Positions 33,482-42,929 are shown, numbered from the stretch's first letter. The stretch is 50,227 nucleotides of DNA from JBBIJR01 sp037445875 (GCA_037445875.1 JBBIJR010000017.1:1-50227); one strand, 5' to 3'. The notes: a model not told the origin generated them from the letters alone. Numbers and translations: made by a program.

Positions 33482-34732
33482 CTATGACCGCTCGTGCCAA
33501 ATCTCGGCAAGTGTCACAATCACCCGCACGGCCATTTCCATATCTTGAGCTGCCACCCACTCCAGCTTCGAGTGGAAGCTGTGCTCGCCTGCAAAGATAT
33601 TCGGACAGGGTAGGCCCATGAAGGAAAGACGCGAACCGTCCGTTCCCCCACGAATAGGGTGCATGATTGGCTCAATCTGTAATCGCTTCATGGCCTCCAC
33701 GGCGAATTCTGTCACTTTTGGGTGTTGGTCCAAGACATACTTCATGTTCCGATACTGCTCTTTGACTTCAAAGTCGAGGCGGGAACCGGGAAACTCGCCG
33801 ACGGTCTCTTCCGCGAGTCTTTTCAGAAAATCCTCGTACTGCGCCAGTTTTTCCGTGACGAAATCCCGGATGATGAACCGGATCGTTGCCATCTCCTCGT
33901 TTGCCGAGAAAGCCGTTGGGTGAACAAATCCTTCCTTCTTCTCCGTCGTCTCGGGTGAGAGTCTGTCCTTCGGGAGCTTCTCCATGAACCGGGAGGCTAC
34001 CTTGATGGCATTGACCATCTTGTTTTTCGCGTAACCCGGGTGTATGTTTTTTCCGTGGAACTTCACGGTAACACCGTCCGCGCTAAACGTCTCGGACTCC
34101 ACTTCGCCTCGGCTCGATCCGTCGACGGTGTAAGCGTACCGAGCGCTGAGTTTCTGGAGATTGATCTTCTCCGTGCCGCGGCCTACTTCTTCGTCCGGTG
34201 TGAAACAAACCTTGAGGGTTCCGTGTTTGATTTCCGGATGTCCGATCAAGTAATGTACCGCGTCCATGATTTCGGCCACGCCGGCCTTGTTATCGGCGCC
34301 CAGCAGCGTAGTCCCGTCCGCCGTTATGATATCAAACCCTTTCATGTTCGCCAGATCCGGATTGTTCTTGACCTCAATGACCTGGTTGGGATCGTTCGGA
34401 AGCCGGATATCTCCGCCCTGATAGTTCCGGTGGACGATCGGGTTGACATCGGCTCCCGTGACGGCAGGCGAAGTGTCCACGTGGGCAATGAACGCGATCA
34501 CGGGGACATCTTTGCTCGTATTCGCCGGCAACGTTGCCATGACGTAACCCCATTCGTCCATCTGAGCGTCTTTGAGGCCCATCGCTTGGAGCTCTTCCGC
34601 AAGATCCTTCGCCAGCAGTTTCTGTTTTTCCGTGCTCGGAAAGGACGTAGACTCGTCGTCCGATTGAGTATCGTACTTAACGTAGCGCAAGAAACGATCC
34701 ACGCAGGTAAATCGGTAATTGGGATCGAACAT
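33482..34732 (-). CDS. pepT: Peptidase T (tripeptidase)
   Basis: 416-residue zinc metallopeptidase of the M20 family that releases the N-terminal residue of tripeptides in the cytoplasm. The metal-site motifs are complete: HVDTSPAVTG (His and catalytic Asp), LGADNKAGVAEI (bridging Asp), DEEVGRGTE (Glu pair), and the C-terminal GEHSFHSKLE His. The N-terminal RFLRYVKYDTQSD is typical of PepT. It lies 30 bases after parB on the same strand and may be transcribed from the parAB promoter, but its function links to the OPT transporter, which converges on it. Confidence 0.94.
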   Translation of the reverse strand: MFDPNYRFTCVDRFLRYVKYDTQSDDESTSFPSTEKQKLLAKDLAEELQAMGLKDAQMDEWGYVMATLPANTSKDVPVIAFIAHVDTSPAVTGADVNPIVHRNYQGGDIRLPNDPNQVIEVKNNPDLANMKGFDIITADGTTLLGADNKAGVAEIMDAVHYLIGHPEIKHGTLKVCFTPDEEVGRGTEKINLQKLSARYAYTVDGSSRGEVESETFSADGVTVKFHGKNIHPGYAKNKMVNAIKVASRFMEKLPKDRLSPETTEKKEGFVHPTAFSANEEMATIRFIIRDFVTEKLAQYEDFLKRLAEETVGEFPGSRLDFEVKEQYRNMKYVLDQHPKVTEFAVEAMKRLQIEPIMHPIRGGTDGSRLSFMGLPCPNIFAGEHSFHSKLEWVAAQDMEMAVRVIVTLAEIWHERS

Positions 34733-34762
34733 ACGGTGCCTCTTTCGTTGGTAGTCGCCGGG

Positions 34763-35668
34763 TCAGGCGTTGAACAGTTCCAATAGGCGGTCAAGGTCGT
34801 CATGCGAGTAGTACTCGATTTCCACGGTCCCGCCTTCCTGGCGCCTTTTGACCTTGACCTTCGTTCCGAAACGAACTCGAAGTCTGCTTTCGATATCCGC
34901 AACGAGCGGATCCTGGCCCTCAAACATCTTCCTGTCCGATCGGTTCTTGCGCGTTCCTTTCGCTTCCAGCAGCGCCTTGACCAACTCTTCGGTTCGCCGT
35001 ACCGACATGCCCGTCTTGACTATGTCCTTCCACGCGCGCATCTGCACTTCTTCCGACGGCAGGGAAATCAATGCCCGTCCGTGGCCGATCGTAATTTCCT
35101 CTTTCTTCAGGCTGTCCTGGATGCGCGCCGGCAGCTTCAAGAGGCGGATAATGTTGGTAACGGTGGTCCGGTCCTTGCCGATGCGGTCCGCCACCTGCTC
35201 CTGGGTCAGTCTGCATACGTCGATTAGCTGTTGGTAGCCGCTGGCCAGTTCGATAGGGTTAAGCTTCTCTCGCTGGACATTCTCAATCAGCGCAAGTTCC
35301 AGCATCTCTTCGTCGGTGACATTCTCACGAATGTACGCCGGCATCGATTCCAGATTGGCCATCCGCGCCGCCCGAAACCGCCGCTCACCGGCGATCAGTT
35401 CGTAGCCATGGGCTACCCTCCGGACGGTAATCGGCTGAATGAGCCCGTTCTGCAGAATGGAGTTCTTCAACTCCTCAAGCGCCTGCGGCTCAAATTCCTT
35501 GCGCGGCTGAAAGGGATTGGCCTTGATCAGGTGGATGGGTATCTGCGTGACCGGGCTTTCCTGGTCCTGGTGAAGCGTACCGTCCTTGGTGAGACCAGCA
35601 CCCGGGATAAGGGCCCCCAACCCTTTGCCCAATCCGGTGTTCTTGCGCGGAACGAATTTCTCCGACAT
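34763..35668 (-). CDS. parB: Chromosome-partitioning protein ParB/Spo0J
   Basis: 301-residue ParB, the parS-binding CTP-dependent clamp that directs chromosome origin segregation. It carries the N-terminal LGKGLGALIPG that stimulates ParA ATPase, ParB box 1/2 (NPFQPRKEF, AGERRFRAARMA), the helix-turn-helix around LTQEQVADRIGKDRTTVTNIIRLL, and a C-terminal dimerisation domain ending in HDDLDRLLELF. It is 14 bases downstream of parA in the same transcript. Chromosomal parAB usually lies near the replication origin, but no dnaA, gidAB or origin is visible in the window. Confidence 0.95.
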   Translation of the reverse strand: MSEKFVPRKNTGLGKGLGALIPGAGLTKDGTLHQDQESPVTQIPIHLIKANPFQPRKEFEPQALEELKNSILQNGLIQPITVRRVAHGYELIAGERRFRAARMANLESMPAYIRENVTDEEMLELALIENVQREKLNPIELASGYQQLIDVCRLTQEQVADRIGKDRTTVTNIIRLLKLPARIQDSLKKEEITIGHGRALISLPSEEVQMRAWKDIVKTGMSVRRTEELVKALLEAKGTRKNRSDRKMFEGQDPLVADIESRLRVRFGTKVKVKRRQEGGTVEIEYYSHDDLDRLLELFNA

Positions 35669-35682
35669 AATTCAGCTGTCCG

Positions 35683-36462
35683 TTACGCCAACTGGGGCTC
35701 GACGACGTTGGCAATCACTTCTTTCGCCAGCCCCAGGTAGTCCTGCGAACCGACGGACGCAGGATCGTAAAGGATGATCGGCTTACCGTAGCTGGGCGCC
35801 TCGCCGAGTTTGATGTTACGGTGGATCACCGTTTTGAAGACTTTTTCTTTGAAATACTCCTTCACCTCATTGACCACTTGGTTGGAGAGATTGAGACGGC
35901 TGTCGAACATCGTCAAAAGCACACCCTCGATCGTCAGCGCGGTATTCAGGTGCCGCTGGACCAGACGGATCGTGTTGAGGAGTTGACGGAGTCCTTCCAG
36001 GGCATAATACTCGCACTGGATCGGGATCAAGACGGTGTGGGCGGCGGTGAGGGCGTTCAAGGTCAGGAGCCCGAGGGACGGCGGACAGTCGACCAGAATG
36101 AACTCATACCTGCTCCGCAGCGGCTGGATCGCATTCAAGAACATCTGCTCACGATTCTCAAGGCTCACAAGTTCCACTTCCGCACCCACTAATCGTATGT
36201 GGGACGGCAGAAGGTCCATTTGTCCCATCATGGTCCTGGCGACAACCTGAGCCGGATCCAAGTTGTGGATCAGAACCTCGTAGGAACTCTTTTCGATCTT
36301 GTCCAGATCGAAACCCAGGCCCGTGGTTGCGTTGGCCTGTGGATCCAGATCCACTACCAGTGTTTTCTTATTGCTATGCGCAAGGCAGGAGGCAAGGTTG
36401 ATGGCAGTCGTGGTCTTGCCCACGCCACCCTTTTGATTCGCAATGGCAATCACTCTACCCAT
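35683..36462 (-). CDS. parA: Chromosome-partitioning ATPase ParA/Soj
   Basis: 259-residue ParA/Soj ATPase, which binds DNA non-specifically as an ATP dimer and works with ParB. It has the deviant Walker A KGGVGKTTTAIN near residue 11, the switch region VDLDPQANATTGLG, and DCPPSLGLLTLNA. The short form without an N-terminal DNA-binding extension is the chromosomal type. Transcription probably starts in the AT-rich 157-base gap before it, which holds a palindrome. Its upstream neighbour on the same strand is the end of the nuo operon. Confidence 0.95.
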   Translation of the reverse strand: MGRVIAIANQKGGVGKTTTAINLASCLAHSNKKTLVVDLDPQANATTGLGFDLDKIEKSSYEVLIHNLDPAQVVARTMMGQMDLLPSHIRLVGAEVELVSLENREQMFLNAIQPLRSRYEFILVDCPPSLGLLTLNALTAAHTVLIPIQCEYYALEGLRQLLNTIRLVQRHLNTALTIEGVLLTMFDSRLNLSNQVVNEVKEYFKEKVFKTVIHRNIKLGEAPSYGKPIILYDPASVGSQDYLGLAKEVIANVVEPQLA

Positions 36463-36619
36463 CGGCTACTCCGGACCACGCTTGAACTCATACGGCTAAA
36501 TATATGATTTTCAACTGAAGCTCAAAGAACAAAATTTGTTCGTTCGTGAAACAAGATGAATTCGTTTCACACGCCAATCGGGATGCTAAAAGGCAGGGTA
36601 ATGTCTCGCGTACCTAAGC
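36463..36619 (-). promoter_or_regulatory. parAB promoter region with palindrome and parS-like half-site
   Basis: AT-rich 157 bases. GAACAAA-A-TTTGTTC (36527-36541) is a perfect 15-base palindrome, a likely operator. Next to it CGTGAAACA (36545-36553) equals the right half of the canonical parS site, and GTTTCAC occurs inverted at 36564-36570, but no complete 16-base parS is present. The T-rich and A-rich runs could also end nuo transcription. Confidence 0.42.
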
Positions 36620-38148
36620 TCAGGGCAACGATGCTATACCCAGCGTAGGAAAAATACTCAATCGAAGGCCGGAGTCGATCAACTCGATGATCCATGCCGG
36701 ATAGGCACCGGCTGCGACGATGGTCAGCATCAGCAACGACAACGCAAACACCTCTCGCCTGTCCGTGTCGGTCAGGTGGAGGAAGTGTTCATTGCGGCGC
36801 AGGGCCGCGGAAGGCTGCGCGAAGAATATTCGCTGCACCGCTCGAAGGACATAGATAGCCGTAAACACCACTCCCGTCAGGCAAATCAGCGCTACCCACT
36901 TCATGAAGGGACTGGGTGTTCCTGCCACACCGGCTGTAAAGGCACCTGTCAACACCAGCAATTCGGAAACGAATCCGGAAAGCCCCGGGAGGCCCAGACC
37001 GGTCATCCCGGCGAAAACAAAGGCCACCGTGGTGAATGGCATGATCTTCGCCAGACCACCCATTTCGTTGATGTCCCGTGTATGCAGCTTGCCGTACACT
37101 ACACCCACCAGTGCGAACAACAGGGCCGTCATAATCCCATGCGCGAACATCTGGTATACCGCGCCGTTTAAGCCGGCAGGAGTCAGTGTACAAATGCCCA
37201 ATGTCACTATACCGAGGTGCGAAACCGACGAATAAGCAATGATATACTTCATGTCCGTCTGACGAATGGCCGAGAGCGAACCGTAGACTATATTGACGAT
37301 GGTCAGCAAACCGAAGAATACTACCCATTCCTGCGCTCCCGCCGGCATGAACTGCAACCCGATGCGGATGATCCCGTAACCTCCCAGTTTCATGAGAACT
37401 CCCGCATGCAGCATACTGACGGCGGACGGAGCGGATGCGTGGCCATCGGGAGACCACGTATGGATCGGCCAGACACCGCCAATGGTCCCGAATCCGATGA
37501 AAATCATTGGGAAAAAGACGAACTGCCAGCCCTGTTCCACGGTGAAATGCTGGCTCAGAAAATCGTAGTCAAAGCTCCAGACACCGGTGGCCGCGTGCGC
37601 CTGGACGTACAAACAGGGATCAGAAGAAGCGCACTGCCCAGCAGCAAGTACAACGTGAGTTTCATGGCGCTGTACTCCTTGCTGCCTGTTCCCCAAATCC
37701 CGATGAGCAGGTACATCGGCAAAACCGCGAGCTCATAGAACACGAGGAACAGGAAGAGATCGAAAGATACGAAGACACCAAACACACCGGAGACGAGAAT
37801 CAAGAGCAGGGCAAAAAACTCCTTTTGACGTTGCTTGATTTCCCACGAAATCAGGCAGCCTGTGAAGATCGTGATGGATGTGAGCAGTAACATCGCGATA
37901 CTGATTCCGTCCGCCCCAACGTGGTAATAGATGCCCAGGGCCTGTACCCACGAGATCTTGACGACGAAATTCCGGCCGATGGATGGGTCAAACTGAATGT
38001 AGGCGATCACCGAAAGGACGACCGTGAGCAGCGACGCAAAACTGGCCACCATTCGCGGACCGGTCACCTCCTCCGGCGGCATCAGCATGATCACCAGCGC
38101 GGCGGCTACCGGAATGAAAACAATGGCGGACAGGATCAGTGATTCCAC
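36620..38148 (-). CDS. nuoM: NADH-quinone oxidoreductase subunit M, frameshifted
   Basis: Antiporter-like proton-pumping subunit of complex I, about 508 residues if repaired. The first ~177 residues (to LLGSALLLI) and the last ~330 (from LYVQAHAATG) are in different frames; the shift lies at about 37605-37625, where one base is missing or two are extra. The conserved Glu of FYELAVLPM, the Lys of AGVLMKLGGYG and the Glu of FVSELLVL are present. The segment before HTWSPDGHASAP reads GTIGGVWPI, so the usual TM7 pump Lys appears replaced. No slippery heptamer is visible, so a sequencing or assembly error or a recent mutation is likely. Two non-nuo genes separate it from nuoL, and nuoN does not follow. 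Confidence 0.9.
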
Positions 38149-38162
38149 GTCTAACCTCTACG

Positions 38163-38954
38163 TTAGGGTTTCCGGTTCTTCTTCCTCAGGATCATATATA
38201 CGCCCATCACGCAGAGTTCCCTGAGGACGGGTATCCATTGCAGGAACTGAACCTTGCGGGGCCGGAGGCCGTATCGGATCTCATACGACGGACGAATCAG
38301 GTAATACTCCTGGTGCTGAATCTCGAAGGCTGAACGGACGATCGCCCTGCGCAGGGACCGAATCGTCGTTTTCGTGTCAAACAACTCGCGAGCCGACTTC
38401 ACAATTTCCTTATTTCCCTTTTCCACCCATCTTAAGTACGCCGTGTACAGGCCGCGGCCGAGAAGATGCAGGTAAGGAGCCCTTCCCGCCGTTGTCCGGG
38501 CGTGCACCTGCTGATGCGCTCCGAACGGAGAATAAAAAGGCGGAAACGTGACCAGCATAATACCGCGCGGATTCAGCAATGCGTCGCACACACTGAACAA
38601 CTCATCCTTCCTCGGAAGGTGCTCGATCACGTCGCGCAGGAGAATGACATCGTAAGCACCTTCATACTTCTCGCGCTGACGGTCATCGAAGATGTCTGCG
38701 GTCAGATACTCGACCCTCTCCGAACCGAACCGGGTGTAGTCAAAGGGTGCAACGTCCAGTCCCACGGCGCGCTCCGCCGATTCCGCGAACGCCTCAATGA
38801 CCCCGCCGCTGCCGCAGCCGATCTCAAAGACGTTTTTGCCCGCGATCGAGATCCCCTGCTTCTCCAGCATCGGGATCAGGTAGCGTTTGGCGAGGATATA
38901 CTGGTACGTCCAGTAGTACTCCTGCCAGTCGTTGAAGTCGGACGGCCTGATCAT
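38163..38954 (-). CDS. SAM-dependent methyltransferase inside the nuo operon
   Basis: 263-residue class I methyltransferase of the UbiG/methyltransferase-11 type. SAM motif I is VFEIGCGSGGV (~42-52), followed by GLDVAPFD, the LTADIFDD loop and the IEHLPRKDELF motif. The C-terminal third is basic and aromatic and ends in a possible membrane-associated helix (CVMGVYMIL) and a Lys/Arg tail. It sits 7 bases after the membrane glycosyltransferase and 14 bases before nuoM, so it is co-transcribed. Such pairs usually act on glycans or lipids of the envelope; a quinone substrate is tempting given the location but is not shown by sequence. Confidence 0.82.
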   Translation of the reverse strand: MIRPSDFNDWQEYYWTYQYILAKRYLIPMLEKQGISIAGKNVFEIGCGSGGVIEAFAESAERAVGLDVAPFDYTRFGSERVEYLTADIFDDRQREKYEGAYDVILLRDVIEHLPRKDELFSVCDALLNPRGIMLVTFPPFYSPFGAHQQVHARTTAGRAPYLHLLGRGLYTAYLRWVEKGNKEIVKSARELFDTKTTIRSLRRAIVRSAFEIQHQEYYLIRPSYEIRYGLRPRKVQFLQWIPVLRELCVMGVYMILRKKNRKP

Positions 38955-38961
38955 CTCCGGC

Positions 38962-40584
38962 CTAAGTCTTCACCTTTTCAAATAACAGAATACCGAATCG
39001 TCGGTCCGGCGACACGAACTGCCGGTTCAACTTGAACTTCGGGTTATTGACCAGATCCTCCTGCTGCACGTCGGAAACCAGTCGCCATGAGTAATGCGAA
39101 TCCCAAGCCACGAGGCCGCCCACGGGCAATTTCTCGAGATTTTCCCGGCGCATCGTCCAGATCGTCGAACTGCTGTCTCGTTCCTGGTAGTAATTGAAAT
39201 TATCAAAAAAGAAAAACCATGTGTGCACGACCATCATGGGCTTTTGTTGAGGCTTGACCGTATGCTCATAGTAGTCGTAAAAGTTTTTCACCGTCACGTG
39301 TTCCGGCGCAAGTTTCAATGGTGCTTGCTTGACCAATGTGTAGCCGACCGCCGTGGCCGCGATGACGACGGTGATGAAGCGTTTCATGGCACGGTCCGTC
39401 ATGCGCAGATACCTGTTGAACACGAAAAGCAGCAGGACCAACAACACGATCAGGAATTTCAGATAGTCTTTTTCCTCCGATAAGAAGTAGTCCCCCACCA
39501 GGTTGAACGAATAATATACCAGCGTGACAATCGTCAGCAGAGCCAGAAACACGAAATCCATCCATCGGTCGTCTTTTTCCGGTGTTCCTGCATTCTTGCA
39601 GGCGAGCCAGCGGTTAAAGCCGTCCAGGCCCACCAGCGAAATCATCGGGGCTATAGCCACGAAGTGCCGGAGAAACCCGATCTGCGCCACGTTGCCTTTC
39701 CAGTAAAAATACACATGCAGCGCAAACAGGGCCACAACGGAGACATTCAACACGTTGACGCGCCGCTCCAGGATGTCATGGTAGAGACGGTATAGAAGAT
39801 ACACAAACAGCGTGGGGCCGACGATGAAAATAAAACGCTTGAAATAGTGGTCGAACGGTCCGTTTTGGTACATCCCATGCGCCGCACCTCCCATCATCGT
39901 CCAGAGGTACAGGGGGTCCTGCCGTATGATCATCCCGGCCACTTGCAGCGCCACCAACCCGAAGCCGAGCAGCAGGATCGGCATATACCGCCTACTGCGG
40001 ATCAACTCGACGGCGAAAAACGGCAGAACCACAACAAGTTCCAATCGCGCCAGCGGCATCAGCGACAGGAGCAGCGTGCCAGGGACGTAACGTCCTTTAT
40101 AGTAGTAATACATCCCGATCGCCATGAAAAAGGCGGCGATGGGTTCGGTGCACAGACTGAAGCTCGTTGAGAAGAAGATGGGCTGGAAGGCGGTAAAAAC
40201 GACAGCCAGCCAGGCGTTGGGTCGATCGGTAATCACAGCCGTCCGGTAGACGAAGTAGATCGTACCTAGAGAAAGCAGCACCGTTGTCCCGGCGCAATAC
40301 CAGTATCCGAACTGCGAGGGAATGAGGTACAGCAGAATTCCCAACGGGCGGCCCCACAAGTCCACAAAGTGCGCGGAATTGTGCGGGGCATACTGGGCCA
40401 TGAAATACCGGCCTATGTTGTCGTCGTCGTACGGTCGAGGTGACTGGCTCATCCAGAAGAACATGAGCAGACCGATACCCCCCAGCAGGAGCCACACGGC
40501 GCGTAGGGACCGTTGAAAAAGGTCGTCCGAACCGGTCGAAGGGCCGACGCCCGCCTGTTTCTTTTTCTTTGCGACCGTTGCCAT
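38962..40584 (-). CDS. GT-C-type polytopic membrane glycosyltransferase-like protein inside the nuo operon
   Basis: 540 residues with about 11-12 membrane segments. After the first segment there is an outward loop with clustered Asp (YDDDNIGRYF) and then DLWGRPLG, the arrangement of GT-C lipid-phosphosugar-dependent glycosyltransferases (ArnT/mannosyltransferase-like), where an acidic residue in the first loop is catalytic. A soluble C-terminal part of ~110 residues follows. The start lies only 3 bases after the nuoL stop, making co-transcription certain. It probably glycosylates a lipid or protein on the periplasmic face with the adjacent methyltransferase. Not a known complex I factor. Confidence 0.75.
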   Translation of the reverse strand: MATVAKKKKQAGVGPSTGSDDLFQRSLRAVWLLLGGIGLLMFFWMSQSPRPYDDDNIGRYFMAQYAPHNSAHFVDLWGRPLGILLYLIPSQFGYWYCAGTTVLLSLGTIYFVYRTAVITDRPNAWLAVVFTAFQPIFFSTSFSLCTEPIAAFFMAIGMYYYYKGRYVPGTLLLSLMPLARLELVVVLPFFAVELIRSRRYMPILLLGFGLVALQVAGMIIRQDPLYLWTMMGGAAHGMYQNGPFDHYFKRFIFIVGPTLFVYLLYRLYHDILERRVNVLNVSVVALFALHVYFYWKGNVAQIGFLRHFVAIAPMISLVGLDGFNRWLACKNAGTPEKDDRWMDFVFLALLTIVTLVYYSFNLVGDYFLSEEKDYLKFLIVLLVLLLFVFNRYLRMTDRAMKRFITVVIAATAVGYTLVKQAPLKLAPEHVTVKNFYDYYEHTVKPQQKPMMVVHTWFFFFDNFNYYQERDSSSTIWTMRRENLEKLPVGGLVAWDSHYSWRLVSDVQQEDLVNNPKFKLNRQFVSPDRRFGILLFEKVKT

Positions 40585-40587
40585 CCG

Positions 40588-42588
40588 CTACATGATCTGG
40601 GCAAGAATCTGCGGCGTTCTCGCATAGAGGTACGCCAGCACGAGGATCAGCCCGACGACCACCGCCAGGATGTAGTTCTGCAGGCGGCCGCTCTGCACCG
40701 GCTGCAGGAGAATGCCCGCCCGCGTGGTCGCGAAGGCGATCAGATCGACGGTCCCGTCCACGATGTGCCGGTCGAACCACGCGCAGGCCGCGGCCATTCG
40801 GAACAGTACATGGTTCACGATCCACGACCACAGCTCATCGATATACCACTTGTGCTCCAGGTGGTCGTAGAGGCGACCCAATCTCGCCCGGAGCGGGTCG
40901 TGGGCCCCAGTGGTCCATTCCACGGGCCTCCCGGCGTACAATGCGTAGGCGCTTCCTATGCCCAGCAAGGCCACCGCCACGGACGCGCCCGCGATCAAGT
41001 AGTGAAACACGGGTATGTGGTCCCATGTCGGATTCAGGAACTGCGCATAGCCTGGCAGCCCAAGCCATGCCGCTACGTCCGCATGACCTATCAAGCCTGC
41101 CACCACCGACAAAGCGGCCAGCAACACCAGAGGCAGTGTCATGCTGAATTCCGATTCATGGGGATACACCTTCTCCGGCACCCGGCCCCAGAACGCCACA
41201 AAACACAGCCGGAACATGTAGAAGGATGTCAGAAACGCGGCCGCCAGGCCCGTGCCAAAGAGCACGTAGCCGTGCACCGTGGCCACCTCAAAGGCCGTGG
41301 CCAGAATTTCGTCCTTGCTCCAGAACCCGGCAAAGGGAGGGATTCCGGCCAGCGCGAGGGTCCCGATCACAAACGTCCACACCGTAACTTTCATCTTACT
41401 TCTGAGCCCGCCCATTTCCCAGATGTTGTTCGTGTGCATCGCATGAATCACACTTCCGGAAGCAAGGAACAAGAGCGCCTTAAAAAAGGCATGCGTAAAA
41501 AGGTGGAAGGTCCCGGCCGTTTGACCCATCAGGGCCAAATCCGTGCCGGAATGGCCGTGGCCGTCGTTCATCAGCCCCACCGATCCCCCGATACCCAGTG
41601 CCATCATCATGTACCCCAGCTGGCTCAATGTGGAATAGGCAAGGATTCGTTTGATGTCATGCTGGGCGACCGCAATAGAGGCGGCAAACAACGCCGTAAA
41701 CCCTCCGATGTAAGCCACCCAGAGCATGGTATCCGGTGTTGAGGCAAAGATCATGATGGCGCGTGCAACCAGGAAGATGCCCGCCACCACCATCGTGGCC
41801 GCATGAATCAAGGCTGAAACCGGGGTCGGGCCTTCCATCGCGTCGGGCAGCCATATGTGGAGCGGGAACTGCCCGCTCTTGCCCATCGCGCCGAAAAAAA
41901 TCAGGAACGGGAACAAGCGGGCCAGCCACTCGGTGGTGTGACCGTACTGATGCTGGATCACGAAGAAATCGAAGGTCCCGAAGTATCCCCAACAGATGAC
42001 GACCGCCATGAAGAAGCCGAGATCACCGGCCCGTGTGACCGAAAACGCTTTTTTCGCCGCATCGGCCGCCACTTTCTTCTCATAGTAGTAGCCGATCAGG
42101 AGATACGAACACACGCCTACCAATTCCCAGAAGATAAACATCTGGAGCATGTTGTCCGACAACACGAGTCCCAGCATCGAGAACGTAAACAGGGAGAGGA
42201 AGGAGAAAAAGCGGGACTTGCCCTCGTCGTGCCGCATATACCCGATAGAGTAGATGTGGACCAGCATGGACACCGTGGTAACAACGATGAGCATCATGAC
42301 GGACAGCGGATCCAGATACACTCCCAGCGTCACTTTCAGCGCATGGCCGAGAGGGATCCAATCCAACTCGAACGTCTGGCGGCTCCCTCCACCGCCGAGC
42401 ATCTCACCCAGCACGCGCAGGGACAAATAGAACGATCCGGTTACCGACGCACAGGAGATAAAGGTCGTGAGGGCCTTGTACCTGCGGGTGAACAGGACCG
42501 TTGTCACGAACGAAAAGAGCGGCAGGGCCGGAATCAACCAGGCCAGTTCATAGAAGTAGGGCATCACTTGTAAGACTCCGGAAAACAT
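40588..42588 (-). CDS. nuoL: NADH-quinone oxidoreductase subunit L
   Basis: 666-residue distal antiporter-like pump of complex I, with ~16 membrane segments and the long lateral helix near the C-terminus. It has Glu in FIFWELVGVCSYLLIG, the TM7 Lys in GAMGKSGQFPLHIWLPDAMEGPTPVSALIHAATM, and later pump residues in FKALLFLASGS and FAGFWSKDEIL. The ATG at 42588 is 16 bases after nuoK; an internal ATG at 42564 with GGAG upstream is an alternative start. The length is typical. Confidence 0.96.
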   Translation of the reverse strand: MFSGVLQVMPYFYELAWLIPALPLFSFVTTVLFTRRYKALTTFISCASVTGSFYLSLRVLGEMLGGGGSRQTFELDWIPLGHALKVTLGVYLDPLSVMMLIVVTTVSMLVHIYSIGYMRHDEGKSRFFSFLSLFTFSMLGLVLSDNMLQMFIFWELVGVCSYLLIGYYYEKKVAADAAKKAFSVTRAGDLGFFMAVVICWGYFGTFDFFVIQHQYGHTTEWLARLFPFLIFFGAMGKSGQFPLHIWLPDAMEGPTPVSALIHAATMVVAGIFLVARAIMIFASTPDTMLWVAYIGGFTALFAASIAVAQHDIKRILAYSTLSQLGYMMMALGIGGSVGLMNDGHGHSGTDLALMGQTAGTFHLFTHAFFKALLFLASGSVIHAMHTNNIWEMGGLRSKMKVTVWTFVIGTLALAGIPPFAGFWSKDEILATAFEVATVHGYVLFGTGLAAAFLTSFYMFRLCFVAFWGRVPEKVYPHESEFSMTLPLVLLAALSVVAGLIGHADVAAWLGLPGYAQFLNPTWDHIPVFHYLIAGASVAVALLGIGSAYALYAGRPVEWTTGAHDPLRARLGRLYDHLEHKWYIDELWSWIVNHVLFRMAAACAWFDRHIVDGTVDLIAFATTRAGILLQPVQSGRLQNYILAVVVGLILVLAYLYARTPQILAQIM

Positions 42589-42604
42589 CGTTGTACGGGA
42601 GCGG

Positions 42605-42916
42605 TCATTTCTTTAGAACGGTCAAACCGTCCACTTCCACGCTGCGGAAGTTCCTGTAGACCGACATGACGATTGCCAGCGCCACGGCCGCTTCGGCCGC
42701 AGCCACGGTCATGATGAAGACGACGAACACCTGGCCCGTCACCTGGCCTGGATACACAAAGCGGTTAAAGGCCACGGCAATCAGATTGATGGAATTGAAC
42801 AGAATCTCTACGGCAATCAGCATTGCAATGACCGACCGGCGGATCATCACTCCGACCAGACCGATGCAAAAGAGAACACCTCCAAGGACCAAATAGTGAT
42901 ACAATCCGACATCCAT
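42605..42916 (-). CDS. nuoK: NADH-quinone oxidoreductase subunit K
   Basis: About 103 residues with three membrane helices. Starting at the ATG 42916, seven bases after CGGAG; an ATG two codons earlier is too close to that site. It has the conserved Glu in IAVEILFNSINLIAVAF and the second acidic residue in VAAAEAAVALAIV, both part of the proton path (MrpC-like subunit). It lies between nuoJ and nuoL with short spacers. Confidence 0.95.
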   Translation of the reverse strand: MDVGLYHYLVLGGVLFCIGLVGVMIRRSVIAMLIAVEILFNSINLIAVAFNRFVYPGQVTGQVFVVFIMTVAAAEAAVALAIVMSVYRNFRSVEVDGLTVLKK

Positions 42917-42929
42917 GCCCATTCTCCGA

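Noticed and set aside
36541..36570. A canonical parS site
   Set aside because: Only one half matches; the second GTTTCAC is placed so that the halves face the wrong way and are 11 bases apart.
37600..37630. Programmed -1 frameshifting in nuoM
   Set aside because: No X-XXY-YYZ slippery heptamer or strong downstream stem at the join; an indel is simpler.
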